From: an uncultured Lachnospiraceae bacterium
Lineage (GTDB): Bacteria; Bacillota; Clostridia; Lachnospirales; Lachnospiraceae
Reading direction: 5' to 3'
DNA length: 53,457 nt
Assembly (NCBI GenBank): GCA_910579615.1
Contig: CAJTUA010000028.1
Coordinates: 1 to 53,457, forward strand
The notes under the pieces: model-generated
Database searches by the model: none
The model's input: the letters and a program-made list of their open reading frames with translations, nothing else
Told to the model about the DNA's origin: nothing
Translations under genes and position numbers: made by a program
In this document: piece by piece, positions 8,174-15,688 of the stretch
How the letters are laid out: each line of letters opens with the position of its first letter
Numbering within the stretch: the first letter of the stretch is position 1

Positions 8174-8200
8174 AAAAAGACAGTCGTTGACTGTCTTTTT
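8174..8200 (+). terminator. Terminator of tRNA-Gly
   Basis: AAAAAGACAGTC and GACTGTCTTTTT form a perfect 12-base stem with a GTT loop directly after the tRNA, followed by more T. Confidence 0.9.
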
Positions 8201-8206
8201 CTTTTC

Positions 8207-8235
8207 AGTGGAAGGGCACATACGGAACTTAAAAT
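8207..8235 (+). repeat. Partial copy (3' arm and tail) of the fold-back leader element
   Basis: It contains GTGGAAGGGCACATACGG and the tail GAACTTAAAAT, almost identical to the right end of the full copy that follows. Its GGGCACATAC (8214-8223) can pair perfectly with GTATGTGCCC (8238-8247) of the full copy. Confidence 0.75.
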
Positions 8236-8364
8236 CAGTATGTGCCCGTACAGTGCCCCAGAGGAATTTTTGTGTGCGGATACGCCAAAAAACTTGTGGA
8301 CAGCAAACAAAAATTACTCTGCCGTTGAAAGGCGGTGGAAGGGCACATACGGAACTTAAAATAG
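8236..8364 (+). repeat. Fold-back leader element, full copy A
   Basis: Outer arms GTATGTGCCC (8238-8247) and GGGCACATAC (8341-8350) pair perfectly. Inner arms CAGAGGAATTTTTG and CAAAAATTACTCTG pair with one mismatch. The tail GGAACTTAAAATAG leads straight into the ribosome-binding site of the RNA methyltransferase gene. The centre of this copy differs from the others. Confidence 0.85.
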
Positions 8365-8373
8365 GAGACTATT

Positions 8374-9228
8374 ATGATTAGCAGCAGTGCAAACGCACAG
8401 ATAAAATACCTTGTAAAGCTGCAGGAAAAGGGCGCGGCGCGCAGGGCGGATAAGGTATATGTATGCGAGGGCAGAAAAATGTTCGGTGAAGTGCTGCAGT
8501 ATGCGCGGGAGAGCATTGTAAAAGCATATTTTTCGGAAAGCTTTTATACGGAATGGGCAAAGCGGTCCGAGAATGCGGCGGATGCGTCCAAAATGTCCGA
8601 AATTGGCTATGAGATTGTGGCGGACCATGTGTTTCGTGAAATTTCTAAGACGGTGACCCCGCAGGGGGTACTTGCCATTGTGCGTCAGCCGGAATACTGC
8701 TTAGAGACACTTCTTGCACCGGAAAAAGTATTGGGGCAACGACAAGAACCATCCGCATTGCGGCTTCTCCTGCTCGAAAATCTGCGTGACCCAGGAAATC
8801 TCGGCACAATTTTGCGCACGGCGGAAGGCGCAGGCATGGATGGCGTAATCTTAAGCAGCGAGAGTGTTGATATGTTCAATCCGAAGGTAATCCGTTCCAC
8901 GATGGGGGCGATTTACCGGGTACCATTTGTCTATGTGTCGGATTTTTTGTCGATGGTCAGCCAGTTAAAACAGCAGGGCATTGCTGTTTACGCAGCGCAT
9001 TTGGAGGGAGCTTCCGAATACGATACGGTGAAATACCCGCCCCGCATGGCGTTTATGATTGGCAATGAGGCGAACGGCCTGACAGAAGAAGCTGCACAGG
9101 CAGCAAACGTGCGGATTCGGATTCCGATGGAAGGCGGCGTAGAGTCGTTAAACGCAGCGGTAGCGGCGGCGGTTCTGATGTATGAAGCCTACCGCCAGGT
9201 TCGTAAAGGTGAGAACAATACGGGCTGA
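8374..9228 (+). CDS. TrmH/SpoU-family RNA methyltransferase
   Basis: Probable 2'-O-ribose methyltransferase acting on rRNA or tRNA, with SAM as donor and a trefoil-knot fold. The 284-residue protein has an N-terminal substrate-binding region (about 1-105) and a SpoU domain with all three motifs: LLENLRDPGNLGTILRTAEG (the motif 1 Asn and Arg), FMIGNEANGL and IPMEGGVESLNAAVAAAVLMYE. AGGAG precedes the ATG. It is the first gene after a fold-back leader element. Target nucleotide unknown; RlmB/YsgA-like is the nearest description. Confidence 0.9.
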   Translation: MISSSANAQIKYLVKLQEKGAARRADKVYVCEGRKMFGEVLQYARESIVKAYFSESFYTEWAKRSENAADASKMSEIGYEIVADHVFREISKTVTPQGVLAIVRQPEYCLETLLAPEKVLGQRQEPSALRLLLLENLRDPGNLGTILRTAEGAGMDGVILSSESVDMFNPKVIRSTMGAIYRVPFVYVSDFLSMVSQLKQQGIAVYAAHLEGASEYDTVKYPPRMAFMIGNEANGLTEEAAQAANVRIRIPMEGGVESLNAAVAAAVLMYEAYRQVRKGENNTG

Positions 9229-9313
9229 AGGTTTTGAAAAATACTTTGAGCCAAAAAAAGGTTGCAAATTCTCTGATTTATTGTAAAATAAAATATGATA
9301 TGCCAAGCAAAAA

Positions 9314-9419
9314 CAGCATGTGCCCGGACAGTACCCTGGAGAAATTTTTGGGAGCGGAGCGGACAAAAATTCCTCCGCTGAAATGGGTACGGGTAGGGCA
9401 TATGCGGAACGAAATATAG
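9314..9419 (+). repeat. Fold-back leader element, full copy B
   Basis: Outer arms GCATGTGCCC (9316-9325) and GGGCATATGC (9396-9405), middle arms GTACCC and GGGTAC, and inner arms around GGAGAAATTTTTG and CAAAAATTCCTCC. The tail GCGGAACGAAATATAG lies just before the ABC-F start codon. Confidence 0.88.
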
Positions 9420-9436
9420 AAAGGTCAAATACAGCC

Positions 9437-11098
9437 ATGATTCAAGCAAGCAATGTTACATTAAGAATTGGAAAAAGGGCATTATTCGAGGATGTCAATA
9501 TTAAATTTACCGAGGGCAACTGCTATGGTTTGATTGGTGCGAACGGCGCAGGGAAGTCCACCTTCTTAAAAATATTATCCGGACAGATTGAGCCGAGTAA
9601 GGGCGAAATTATCATCACGCCAGGGCAGCGTCTCTCATTTTTGCAGCAGGACCACTTTAAGTACGACACATATGATGTTCTCGGCACGGTCATCATGGGA
9701 AACGCGCGCCTGTATGAGATTATGCAGGAAAAGGATGCCATTTACGCGAAGGAGGACTTCACGGAGGAGGACGGCATCCGGGCGAGTGAATTGGAGGCGG
9801 AATTTGCGAATTTAAACGGCTGGGAGGCGGAGGCGGATGCGGCGACCCTCTTAAACGGTCTTGGTATTGAGACGGAGCTGCACACAAAGCAGATGGCGGA
9901 ATTAAACGGAAGCCAGAAAGTAAAGGTACTGCTTGCGCAGGCATTGTTCGGAAATCCGGATATCCTGCTGCTTGATGAGCCGACGAACCACCTTGATTTG
10001 GAGGCTATCCGCTGGCTTGAGGAATTCCTGATAAATTTTGACAATACCGTCATTGTCGTATCGCACGACCGCTATTTTTTGAACAAGGTCTGCACGCAGA
10101 TTGCGGATATCGACTATTCCAAAATCCAGCTTTATGCCGGCAACTACGATTTCTGGTATGAGTCGAGCCAGCTGATGATTAAGCAGATGAAGGAAGCAAA
10201 CAAAAAGAAGGAAGAAAAAATCAAGGAGCTGCAGGAATTTATCCAGCGTTTCTCGGCGAATGCTTCGAAATCCAAGCAGGCAACTTCAAGGAAGCGGGCG
10301 CTTGAAAAAATCGAGCTTGATGAAATCCGCCCTTCCTCGCGCAAATATCCATACATTGATTTCCGCCCAGCAAGGGACATTGGCAATGAGGTGCTGACCG
10401 TCAAAAATCTTTCGAAAACGATTGACGGCGTGAAGGTGCTCGATGATATTTCATTCATTTTAAATAAAGGTGATAAGGTGGCGTTTGTCGGTGCAAATAC
10501 TCTGGCAAGCACGACGCTTTTCAAAATTCTGGCGGGTGAGATGGAGCCGGATTCCGGCGAGTACAAATGGGGTGTTACGACCTCCCAGGCATATTTCCCG
10601 AAGGACAACACGAAGGAATTTTCGTGCGAGGACACGATTGTGGACTGGCTGATGCCGTATTCCCCGGAAAAAGACGTAACCTATGTGCGCGGCTTCATGG
10701 GCAGGATGCTTTTTGCCGGCGAGGAGGGCACGAAGAAGGTCAATGTGCTTTCCGGCGGGGAGCGCGTGCGAGTGATGCTCTCAAAAATGATGATTATGGG
10801 CGCGAATGTGCTGATCATGGATGAGCCGACCAACCATCTGGATATGGAATCTATTACGGCTTTAAATAACGGATTGATGAAATTTTCGGGTGTGCTTTTG
10901 TTTACTTCACTTGACCATCAGTTTATCCAGACCATTGCAAACCGTATTATGGAAATCACGCCGGAAGGTCTGGTTGACAAGATTACAACTTACGATGAAT
11001 ACCTTGACAGTGATATTGCCGTGCGAAAGAGACAGAGCCTGCAGGTACAGGTCGTGGAGGAAAACATAGAGGAGCTTGGAGAGGAAGCCATGGCGTAA
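9437..11098 (+). CDS. ABC-F family ATP-binding protein
   Basis: Soluble protein with two ABC ATPase domains and no membrane part, of the ribosome-associated ABC-F class. The start is set at 9437 (MIQASNVTLRIG); the open frame runs back to 9320, but that extension reads through the leader element. In the 553-residue protein, domain 1 has GANGAGKST, LNGSQKVK and LLLDEPTNHLDLEAI; a charged linker of ABC-F type lies at about 240-300; domain 2 has LSGGERVR and LIMDEPTNHLDMESI. The second Walker A is degenerate: at 352-360 it reads GANTLASTT, with Ser358 where the Lys should be. Such decay occurs in some YbiT/YkpA-like members as I recall them. No antibiotic-resistance role can be inferred. Confidence 0.92.
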   Translation: MIQASNVTLRIGKRALFEDVNIKFTEGNCYGLIGANGAGKSTFLKILSGQIEPSKGEIIITPGQRLSFLQQDHFKYDTYDVLGTVIMGNARLYEIMQEKDAIYAKEDFTEEDGIRASELEAEFANLNGWEAEADAATLLNGLGIETELHTKQMAELNGSQKVKVLLAQALFGNPDILLLDEPTNHLDLEAIRWLEEFLINFDNTVIVVSHDRYFLNKVCTQIADIDYSKIQLYAGNYDFWYESSQLMIKQMKEANKKKEEKIKELQEFIQRFSANASKSKQATSRKRALEKIELDEIRPSSRKYPYIDFRPARDIGNEVLTVKNLSKTIDGVKVLDDISFILNKGDKVAFVGANTLASTTLFKILAGEMEPDSGEYKWGVTTSQAYFPKDNTKEFSCEDTIVDWLMPYSPEKDVTYVRGFMGRMLFAGEEGTKKVNVLSGGERVRVMLSKMMIMGANVLIMDEPTNHLDMESITALNNGLMKFSGVLLFTSLDHQFIQTIANRIMEITPEGLVDKITTYDEYLDSDIAVRKRQSLQVQVVEENIEELGEEAMA

Positions 11099-11130
11099 GA
11101 CGGATGTTGTGTCAGCGCCAAATGATATCT

Positions 11131-11161
11131 GCCAGAGGGGTGGAAGGACATTTTCTCTGGC
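11131..11161 (+). other. Hairpin downstream of the ABC-F gene
   Basis: GCCAGAG (11131-11137) and CTCTGGC (11155-11161) pair perfectly across 17 bases, 33 bases after the ABC-F stop. There is no T run, so it is not a standard terminator. It may be a decayed leader element, but the outer arms are missing. Confidence 0.35.
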
Positions 11162-11279
11162 GGGCTGTTTGCCAATACCAGGAAGTGTGTTTATGTACTT
11201 AAAACACCCGAAGGACATGGCATAAAACAGCAGGACAAAAGACCAGAAAATAGCATGCGACAGACAGAAGGAGGCCGGA

Positions 11280-13574
11280 ATGAAAGCAGAGAGAAAGACG
11301 ATTCAGACAAAACCGAACCGCCCGGTATCACTCGGTGTAAGCAGCAGTGCAGGTTATTATGACTTTACGGTTTTCCTGCCGGGAACGAAAGCATGCGAGC
11401 TGCATATTTATGATTTTGGGAAAAACAAAGCGACAGTGACCCTGTCGCTTTTTGCGCAGGATACAATGCCAGGATTCTTTACCGCCCATGTTGCCAAAAA
11501 AGACCTGCCGGAATGCTTTGGGTACCGCTACGCGGTGTCTGGAAAAGAGTTCTTGGACCCTTACGTAAAATACACGGTGGGTCGGGAGGTTTTTGGTGTG
11601 AGGGGAGAGTGCTACGGCGTTGTGGACGAAGCGATGGCATATGCCTGTTACGCGGCAAAAAACGCTTCCACCGCAAAATACCAACCATTTGCATGGGGGC
11701 AGGATGAGGCACCGCGCCTTGCGTATGAGGATATGATTTTGTACAAGCTCCATGTGCGGGGGTTTTCGATGGCCGCGCCGGGGGTGCGCCACAAAGGGAC
11801 GTACCGTGGTCTGTTGGAAAAAAAGAATTATTTATTGGAGCTGGGCGTGAACGCCCTGCTGCTCTTGCCATGTGTAGAGTTTGATGAGATTGTGGAGGAA
11901 GGGGCAGTGTACAATGGGCTTCCTGCTTATGCCAGAATGCCGCAGAAAATGGCACAGGAGGAGGCAAAGCAGCATATCAATTATTGGGGCTTTGCGAAGG
12001 AGAGCTGCTATTTTGCACCGAAAGCATCCTATGCCTCAAAACCGTATCAGGCAACATCGGAGTTTAAGCAGATGGTTGCCGGGATGCACGAGAGCGGCAT
12101 TGAGGTGCTGCTTGAGATGGATTTCAAGCCGGATGACAATCCGAATATGATTCGCGATTGCCTCATCTGGTGGGTGCAGGAGTACCATGTGGACGGATTC
12201 CGCTATAATACTGATTTTTTCCCGGCCCGTGTGGCGGCGCTTTGCCCGGAGCTTGCGGGGGTAAAAATTCTTTCCGCGGGTTTTGGCGATGTAGACGGGA
12301 TGCGGCGTGTCACAGGGTTTGGGGCGGCGGTATCATCGGAGATGGCAGCCATCGCGGGGGAGAGTGCGCGGAGTGCTTTTGCTGGCTATGGCATGTGGGA
12401 GACGGCACCGGATTACAAGACAGTGCTTGCAGAATATAATGAGGGATTTTTGCGGGAAATCCGCCGTTTTGTGAAGGGCGATGAAGAAATGGTCGGCACG
12501 GTGGCGGCAAGGCTGGAGCGCCAGACAGGAAGCATTGGCATCATCAATTACCTTGCCGACCACAATGGTTTCACCCTGGCCGATGTCTATGCCTACGACG
12601 TGAAGCACAACGAGGCAAACGGCGAGGAAAACCGGGACGGCACAGACTATAATTTTAGCTGGAACTGCGGCGTGGAGGGGGCGACGAAAAAGAAAAAAAT
12701 ACTCTCCCTGCGCGCTCAGATGCGGCGCAATGCACTGCTTTTGCTCTTTGTTGCCCGTGGAACGCCGATGCTTTTGGCAGGAGATGAGTTTGGAAACACA
12801 CAGGAAGGGAATAACAATGCGTATTGTCAGGACAATCCGATTGGCTGGGTATCCTGGAAGGAGCTTCGTGCGAACAAGGAGCAGTTTGCATTCGTAAAAC
12901 AGCTTATTGCGCTGCGCAAGGCGCATCCGGTGCTGCGCAGCAAAAGGCCACTGCGCGGCACGGACTATATTTCGTGTGGCTGTCCGGACGTGTCGCGCCA
13001 CGGCACGAAGGCGTGGTATCCGGATTATTCCAATTACAGCAGGACACTCGCGGTGCTTTTTTGTGGGAAATATGCCATGCTTGACCAAAAAACATCCGAC
13101 CAGAGCATCTATTTGGCAGCGAATATGCACTGGGAACCGCATGTGTTTGAGCTCCCGGATGTCAATGATGGGGAGGAGCTTCGCTTCCTGCTCTGCTCCG
13201 ACGTAGACTGCACTGCGGCAGGGGGGCGCACCTTTGAGGTGCCGCCGCGTTCGATTGCGCTGTTTATCGGGCAGGAAATCAAAAAGCCCGCAGGCAGGCG
13301 CACGGGAAAGAAGGAAGCAGGAAGTGCGTGGGAAAATGGCGGAACGGGACGTGCAGAGCAGGAAAATGTGCAGGGGCACGCCGGAGAAAACCAAAAGACA
13401 GAGCGGGCGGATAAGGACGAAAAGGGAGAGCTTCCCAAAGAAAATAATATAAAACGCGCAGAGAAAGAAGAAATAACGACACCGGAAAAAATGGAAACAG
13501 GGCGTACCGTCAAAAAGAGTGCTGCAAAACGCGCAAAGAGAGAAGGGACGCCCGCGGAGGAAAGCAGGATATGA
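11280..13574 (+). CDS. GlgX/isoamylase-like GH13 protein with all catalytic residues replaced (probable pseudoenzyme)
   Basis: Overall it matches glycogen-debranching enzymes of glycoside hydrolase family 13: an N-terminal beta-sandwich of CBM48 type (about 15-100), a (beta/alpha)8 domain (about 140-600) and the typical run KHNEANGEENRDGTDYN. The three catalytic positions do not fit. The nucleophile motif normally ends GFRFD but is VDGFRYN here (Asn310). The general acid, Glu in ILSE/LIAE-type motifs, aligns with Ala333 in ILSAGF. The stabilising Asp of the HDG motif is Asn429 in DHNGF. The region I Asn-His pair is also lost (EMDFKPD). The frame is intact and the fold looks conserved, so it may bind glycogen or starch without cutting it. 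Residues about 670-764 form a Lys/Glu-rich, probably disordered tail. It overlaps the next gene by four bases (ATGA). Confidence 0.85.
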   Translation: MKAERKTIQTKPNRPVSLGVSSSAGYYDFTVFLPGTKACELHIYDFGKNKATVTLSLFAQDTMPGFFTAHVAKKDLPECFGYRYAVSGKEFLDPYVKYTVGREVFGVRGECYGVVDEAMAYACYAAKNASTAKYQPFAWGQDEAPRLAYEDMILYKLHVRGFSMAAPGVRHKGTYRGLLEKKNYLLELGVNALLLLPCVEFDEIVEEGAVYNGLPAYARMPQKMAQEEAKQHINYWGFAKESCYFAPKASYASKPYQATSEFKQMVAGMHESGIEVLLEMDFKPDDNPNMIRDCLIWWVQEYHVDGFRYNTDFFPARVAALCPELAGVKILSAGFGDVDGMRRVTGFGAAVSSEMAAIAGESARSAFAGYGMWETAPDYKTVLAEYNEGFLREIRRFVKGDEEMVGTVAARLERQTGSIGIINYLADHNGFTLADVYAYDVKHNEANGEENRDGTDYNFSWNCGVEGATKKKKILSLRAQMRRNALLLLFVARGTPMLLAGDEFGNTQEGNNNAYCQDNPIGWVSWKELRANKEQFAFVKQLIALRKAHPVLRSKRPLRGTDYISCGCPDVSRHGTKAWYPDYSNYSRTLAVLFCGKYAMLDQKTSDQSIYLAANMHWEPHVFELPDVNDGEELRFLLCSDVDCTAAGGRTFEVPPRSIALFIGQEIKKPAGRRTGKKEAGSAWENGGTGRAEQENVQGHAGENQKTERADKDEKGELPKENNIKRAEKEEITTPEKMETGRTVKKSAAKRAKREGTPAEESRI

Positions 13575-14299
13575 GTACATTTGTATTAAAACTGATTGCG
13601 TGCGTGACAATGTTCATCGACCATTATACGGAGCTTTTTATTCCGCGGACGCTACGCATGGTTCATTTTTTGGGTCTTCGGGAACGGTTTCCGGTTTCCT
13701 ATCTTACCGGAAGAATCATCGGGCGGATTGCGTTTCCGATTTATTGTTTTTTGCTGGTAGAAGGCTTTTTCCGCACACAGAACCGGAGAAAATACATGGC
13801 GAGAATGGCAGTTTTTGCCCTGATTTCCGAGCTTCCTTTTGACCTGGCGTTCCAGGTAAAGGGAGGGCAGATACAGGTAGAAGCACTGATTCGGCATCAA
13901 AATGTAATGATTACCCTTTTGTTGGGGCTTATTCTGATGTATGTATATGAATGGATTAAAATGAAATATTTTACCCAACCATATATTTTCAATACGCTCG
14001 GCGTAATCGCGATTGTGGGAATCGGCGGCGCGGCGGCGCTTTTAAAGACGGATTACGGCATGGGCGGGATTCTGCTCATCATGGTATTTTATTTTTTCCG
14101 GGGGCAGAAACCGCTGCTCTTTATCGGGGCGGCAGTTGTCATGGCGGTCTTTATCAATCGGATTGAATTGTTTGGGCTTGTTGCCTTCCTGCCGATTTTT
14201 TTGTACAATGGGAAGCGCGGACCGAAGGTGAAATATGCTTTTTACGCGTTTTATCCGGTGCATCTGCTCCTGCTTTGGTGGGCCGCATATATCCTCTGA
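13571..14299 (+). CDS. TraX-like integral membrane protein
   Basis: 242 residues with about seven to eight membrane segments. The N-terminus (LKLIACVTMFIDHYTELF, then GRIAFPIYCFLLVEGFFRTQNRRKYMARM) is typical of the TraX family, named after the F-pilin N-acetyltransferase; chromosomal members in Firmicutes have no established function and may acylate a surface polymer. The ATG overlaps the stop of the preceding pseudoenzyme gene, so the two are translationally coupled. A bidirectional terminator separates it from the convergent cysteine-rich gene. Confidence 0.85.
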   Translation: MSTFVLKLIACVTMFIDHYTELFIPRTLRMVHFLGLRERFPVSYLTGRIIGRIAFPIYCFLLVEGFFRTQNRRKYMARMAVFALISELPFDLAFQVKGGQIQVEALIRHQNVMITLLLGLILMYVYEWIKMKYFTQPYIFNTLGVIAIVGIGGAAALLKTDYGMGGILLIMVFYFFRGQKPLLFIGAAVVMAVFINRIELFGLVAFLPIFLYNGKRGPKVKYAFYAFYPVHLLLLWWAAYIL

Positions 14300-14396
14300 G
14301 CGCATGGGGTGAGATGTGGCAGCAAATAGCCGGAGCCTGCCAGTAGATTGTTTCCTGCGGTTGGGATATCAAAATAAGTTTTTCGATGGAAAAAAG

Positions 14397-14437
14397 AAAA
14401 GACCGGAATCGCACATTGCTTGCAGTTCCGGTCTTTT
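14397..14437. terminator. Bidirectional terminator between convergent genes
   Basis: AAAAGACCGGAA (14397-14408) and TTCCGGTCTTTT (14426-14437) pair perfectly, giving a T run on either strand. It serves the TraX-like gene on plus and the cysteine-rich gene on minus. Confidence 0.88.
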
Positions 14438-14441
14438 GCCC

Positions 14442-14648
14442 CTACTCGAAATGGTGATCCTTGACGATCTGATCATAAAGGTCAAGAACACAGTGTTCGT
14501 CACGGTCAAAATACTTGCAGGTTGTGCAGGAGACATTGCAGCAGCAGGAATCGCAGGTGCTGTTTGTCGTGCGCTCCGCATCTTTTTTCGGCTCGAAAGC
14601 ACTGCAGTTTTCGGCAACCTTTTCATAGGTGGTTTCGCTTGCTCTCAT
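14442..14648 (-). CDS. Small cysteine-rich protein, unknown function
   Basis: 68 residues. The start at 14648 is well supported by AAAGGAGCG on the minus strand. The centre carries eight cysteines in about 22 residues (CDSCCCNVSCTTCKYF, then DEHC), a spacing that suggests a metal site, either zinc or an iron-sulfur cluster. The N-terminal third is polar and the C-terminus ends IVKDHHFE. It has no signal peptide or membrane segment. It is not a SCIFF peptide: there is no radical-SAM maturase nearby and the spacing differs. It is transcribed alone, toward the shared terminator. Confidence 0.75.
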   Translation of the reverse strand: MRASETTYEKVAENCSAFEPKKDAERTTNSTCDSCCCNVSCTTCKYFDRDEHCVLDLYDQIVKDHHFE

Positions 14649-14812
14649 GAAAATCGCTCCTTTCGGGTAAAATAATGTTTGCTTTTACACTTACATTTAT
14701 CGAAACAAGAAATCCGGCCGGATTTCATTGTGAGGATTATTATTGCGTTTTTTATCGGGATTATTCATGTCGGCACGCAGGCGGCAGGTGACAATATTTG
14801 GAGACTTAAAAA

Positions 14813-14920
14813 ACAGCAAAAGTCCGAACAATGCCGCAGAGGAATTTTTCGGAGAGGAGCGGTGAAAAATTCCTCTGCTAATTAAATGGTATTGGAAGGG
14901 CAATTGCGGAACTTATAATA
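14813..14920 (+). repeat. Fold-back leader element, full copy D
   Basis: Inner arms GCAGAGGAATTTTTC (14836-14850) and GAAAAATTCCTCTGC (14864-14878) pair perfectly over 15 bases. The outer arms are weaker than in other copies (left GCAAAAGTCC, right GGGCAATTGC). The tail GCGGAACTTATAATA precedes the ribosome-binding site of the next gene. The rest of 14649-14812 holds no gene that I can recognise. Confidence 0.85.
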
Positions 14921-14949
14921 AAACGAAAAACAGGAGGTATGGATTACAT

Positions 14950-15447
14950 ATGGTAGCATTCCAGATTAAGGAAGTAAAAAATTTCATGGCAAGACTGTTT
15001 AAGCAGGATGATTTTGACGCGTTTGCCGTCAAGGAAGGACAGGTGCAGACAGCGGCAGGCTTTACAATCAACGGGCACCGTAGCCATGATTTCTACACGC
15101 CCGAGGAACTTGAGGAGCTTTCCGAGCCAGATTTTATGCTGTGGGCAGAGCTAAAGCCCCTGGTGTTTGCCCTGATTCGGGGGGCGAAAACGCCTCAGAT
15201 GCTAAACATTGTACTGCAGCTGACCAAAGAGAATGTGCAGGTGGTGCTTGTGGATTCCGGGGCGAAGCTTGCCGTGGAGGAAATTGCAGGGGCATACCTG
15301 AACGTTAAATTTCAGGCGGGGGAACTGATGGTAGTGACGGGGGTTGGTTTCCACAGCTTTGTGATGGATAAGACGTTTGAGCGGGAATTTGACGGATGGG
15401 TGAAGAAATTTTTGGTTGGGAGAGGGATTGCGTTTGATGAGATGTAA
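14950..15447 (+). CDS. DUF5721-like protein, unknown function
   Basis: 165 residues, starting MVAFQIKEVKNFMARLF after CAGGAGGT. The protein has no cysteines, signal peptide or membrane segment and alternates beta-strands and helices. The N-terminal pattern (a lysine-rich start, then DDFDAF and a TFxINGHRxxDFY-like motif) resembles a Lachnospiraceae family that I recall as DUF5721; the number is tentative. It is preceded by a fold-back leader element and followed by the CIRCE-controlled htpG. Confidence 0.75.
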   Translation: MVAFQIKEVKNFMARLFKQDDFDAFAVKEGQVQTAAGFTINGHRSHDFYTPEELEELSEPDFMLWAELKPLVFALIRGAKTPQMLNIVLQLTKENVQVVLVDSGAKLAVEEIAGAYLNVKFQAGELMVVTGVGFHSFVMDKTFEREFDGWVKKFLVGRGIAFDEM

Positions 15448-15519
15448 GAAAGACGGTGGGAAGGGAGAAAACCTGTGGCAGTATATACCAACCGGAATTT
15501 ATTAAAAAAATCTAAATTA

Positions 15520-15546
15520 TTAGCACTCAACACGATTGAGTGCTAA
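15520..15546 (+). promoter_or_regulatory. CIRCE operator (HrcA binding site)
   Basis: TTAGCACTC, nine bases, then GAGTGCTAA: a perfect match to the CIRCE consensus, placed seven bases before the htpG -35 box. It indicates repression by HrcA and release on heat shock. Confidence 0.95.
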
Positions 15547-15553
15547 TTTCTTG

Positions 15554-15582
15554 TTGACATTTGAAATGTGCAGTAGTATAGT
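15554..15582 (+). promoter_or_regulatory. Sigma-A promoter of htpG
   Basis: TTGACA (15554-15559), 17 bases, TATAGT (15577-15582). The transcript would carry a leader of about 100 bases. A perfect CIRCE lies directly upstream. Confidence 0.85.
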
Positions 15583-15688
15583 ATTTGTATCGAAAAACAG
15601 GCTGGTGCTCCAATCTGGCCTGTGCGTGCGATTTTATGGCCGAAGGGGGCACCGGATGCCAAAAATAAGAAAAAGGAGTGATTTTTTC

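Noticed and set aside
9320..9436. N-terminal extension of the ABC-F reading frame
   Set aside because: It reads through the fold-back leader element, has no ribosome-binding site and no family similarity; ATG 9437 gives the normal start.
11099..11279. A further copy of the fold-back leader element
   Set aside because: GCCAGAG/CTCTGGC and scattered GGAAGGACAT and ACTTAAAAC match weakly, but outer arms and the GCGGAAC tail are missing.
12333..13610. A 425-codon minus-strand frame inside the GH13-like gene
   Set aside because: It is a shadow of the plus-strand codon pattern, with no family motif or start site.
15536..15688. N-terminal extension of htpG
   Set aside because: It covers the CIRCE edge and promoter; AAAAGGAGTG lies before ATG 15689.
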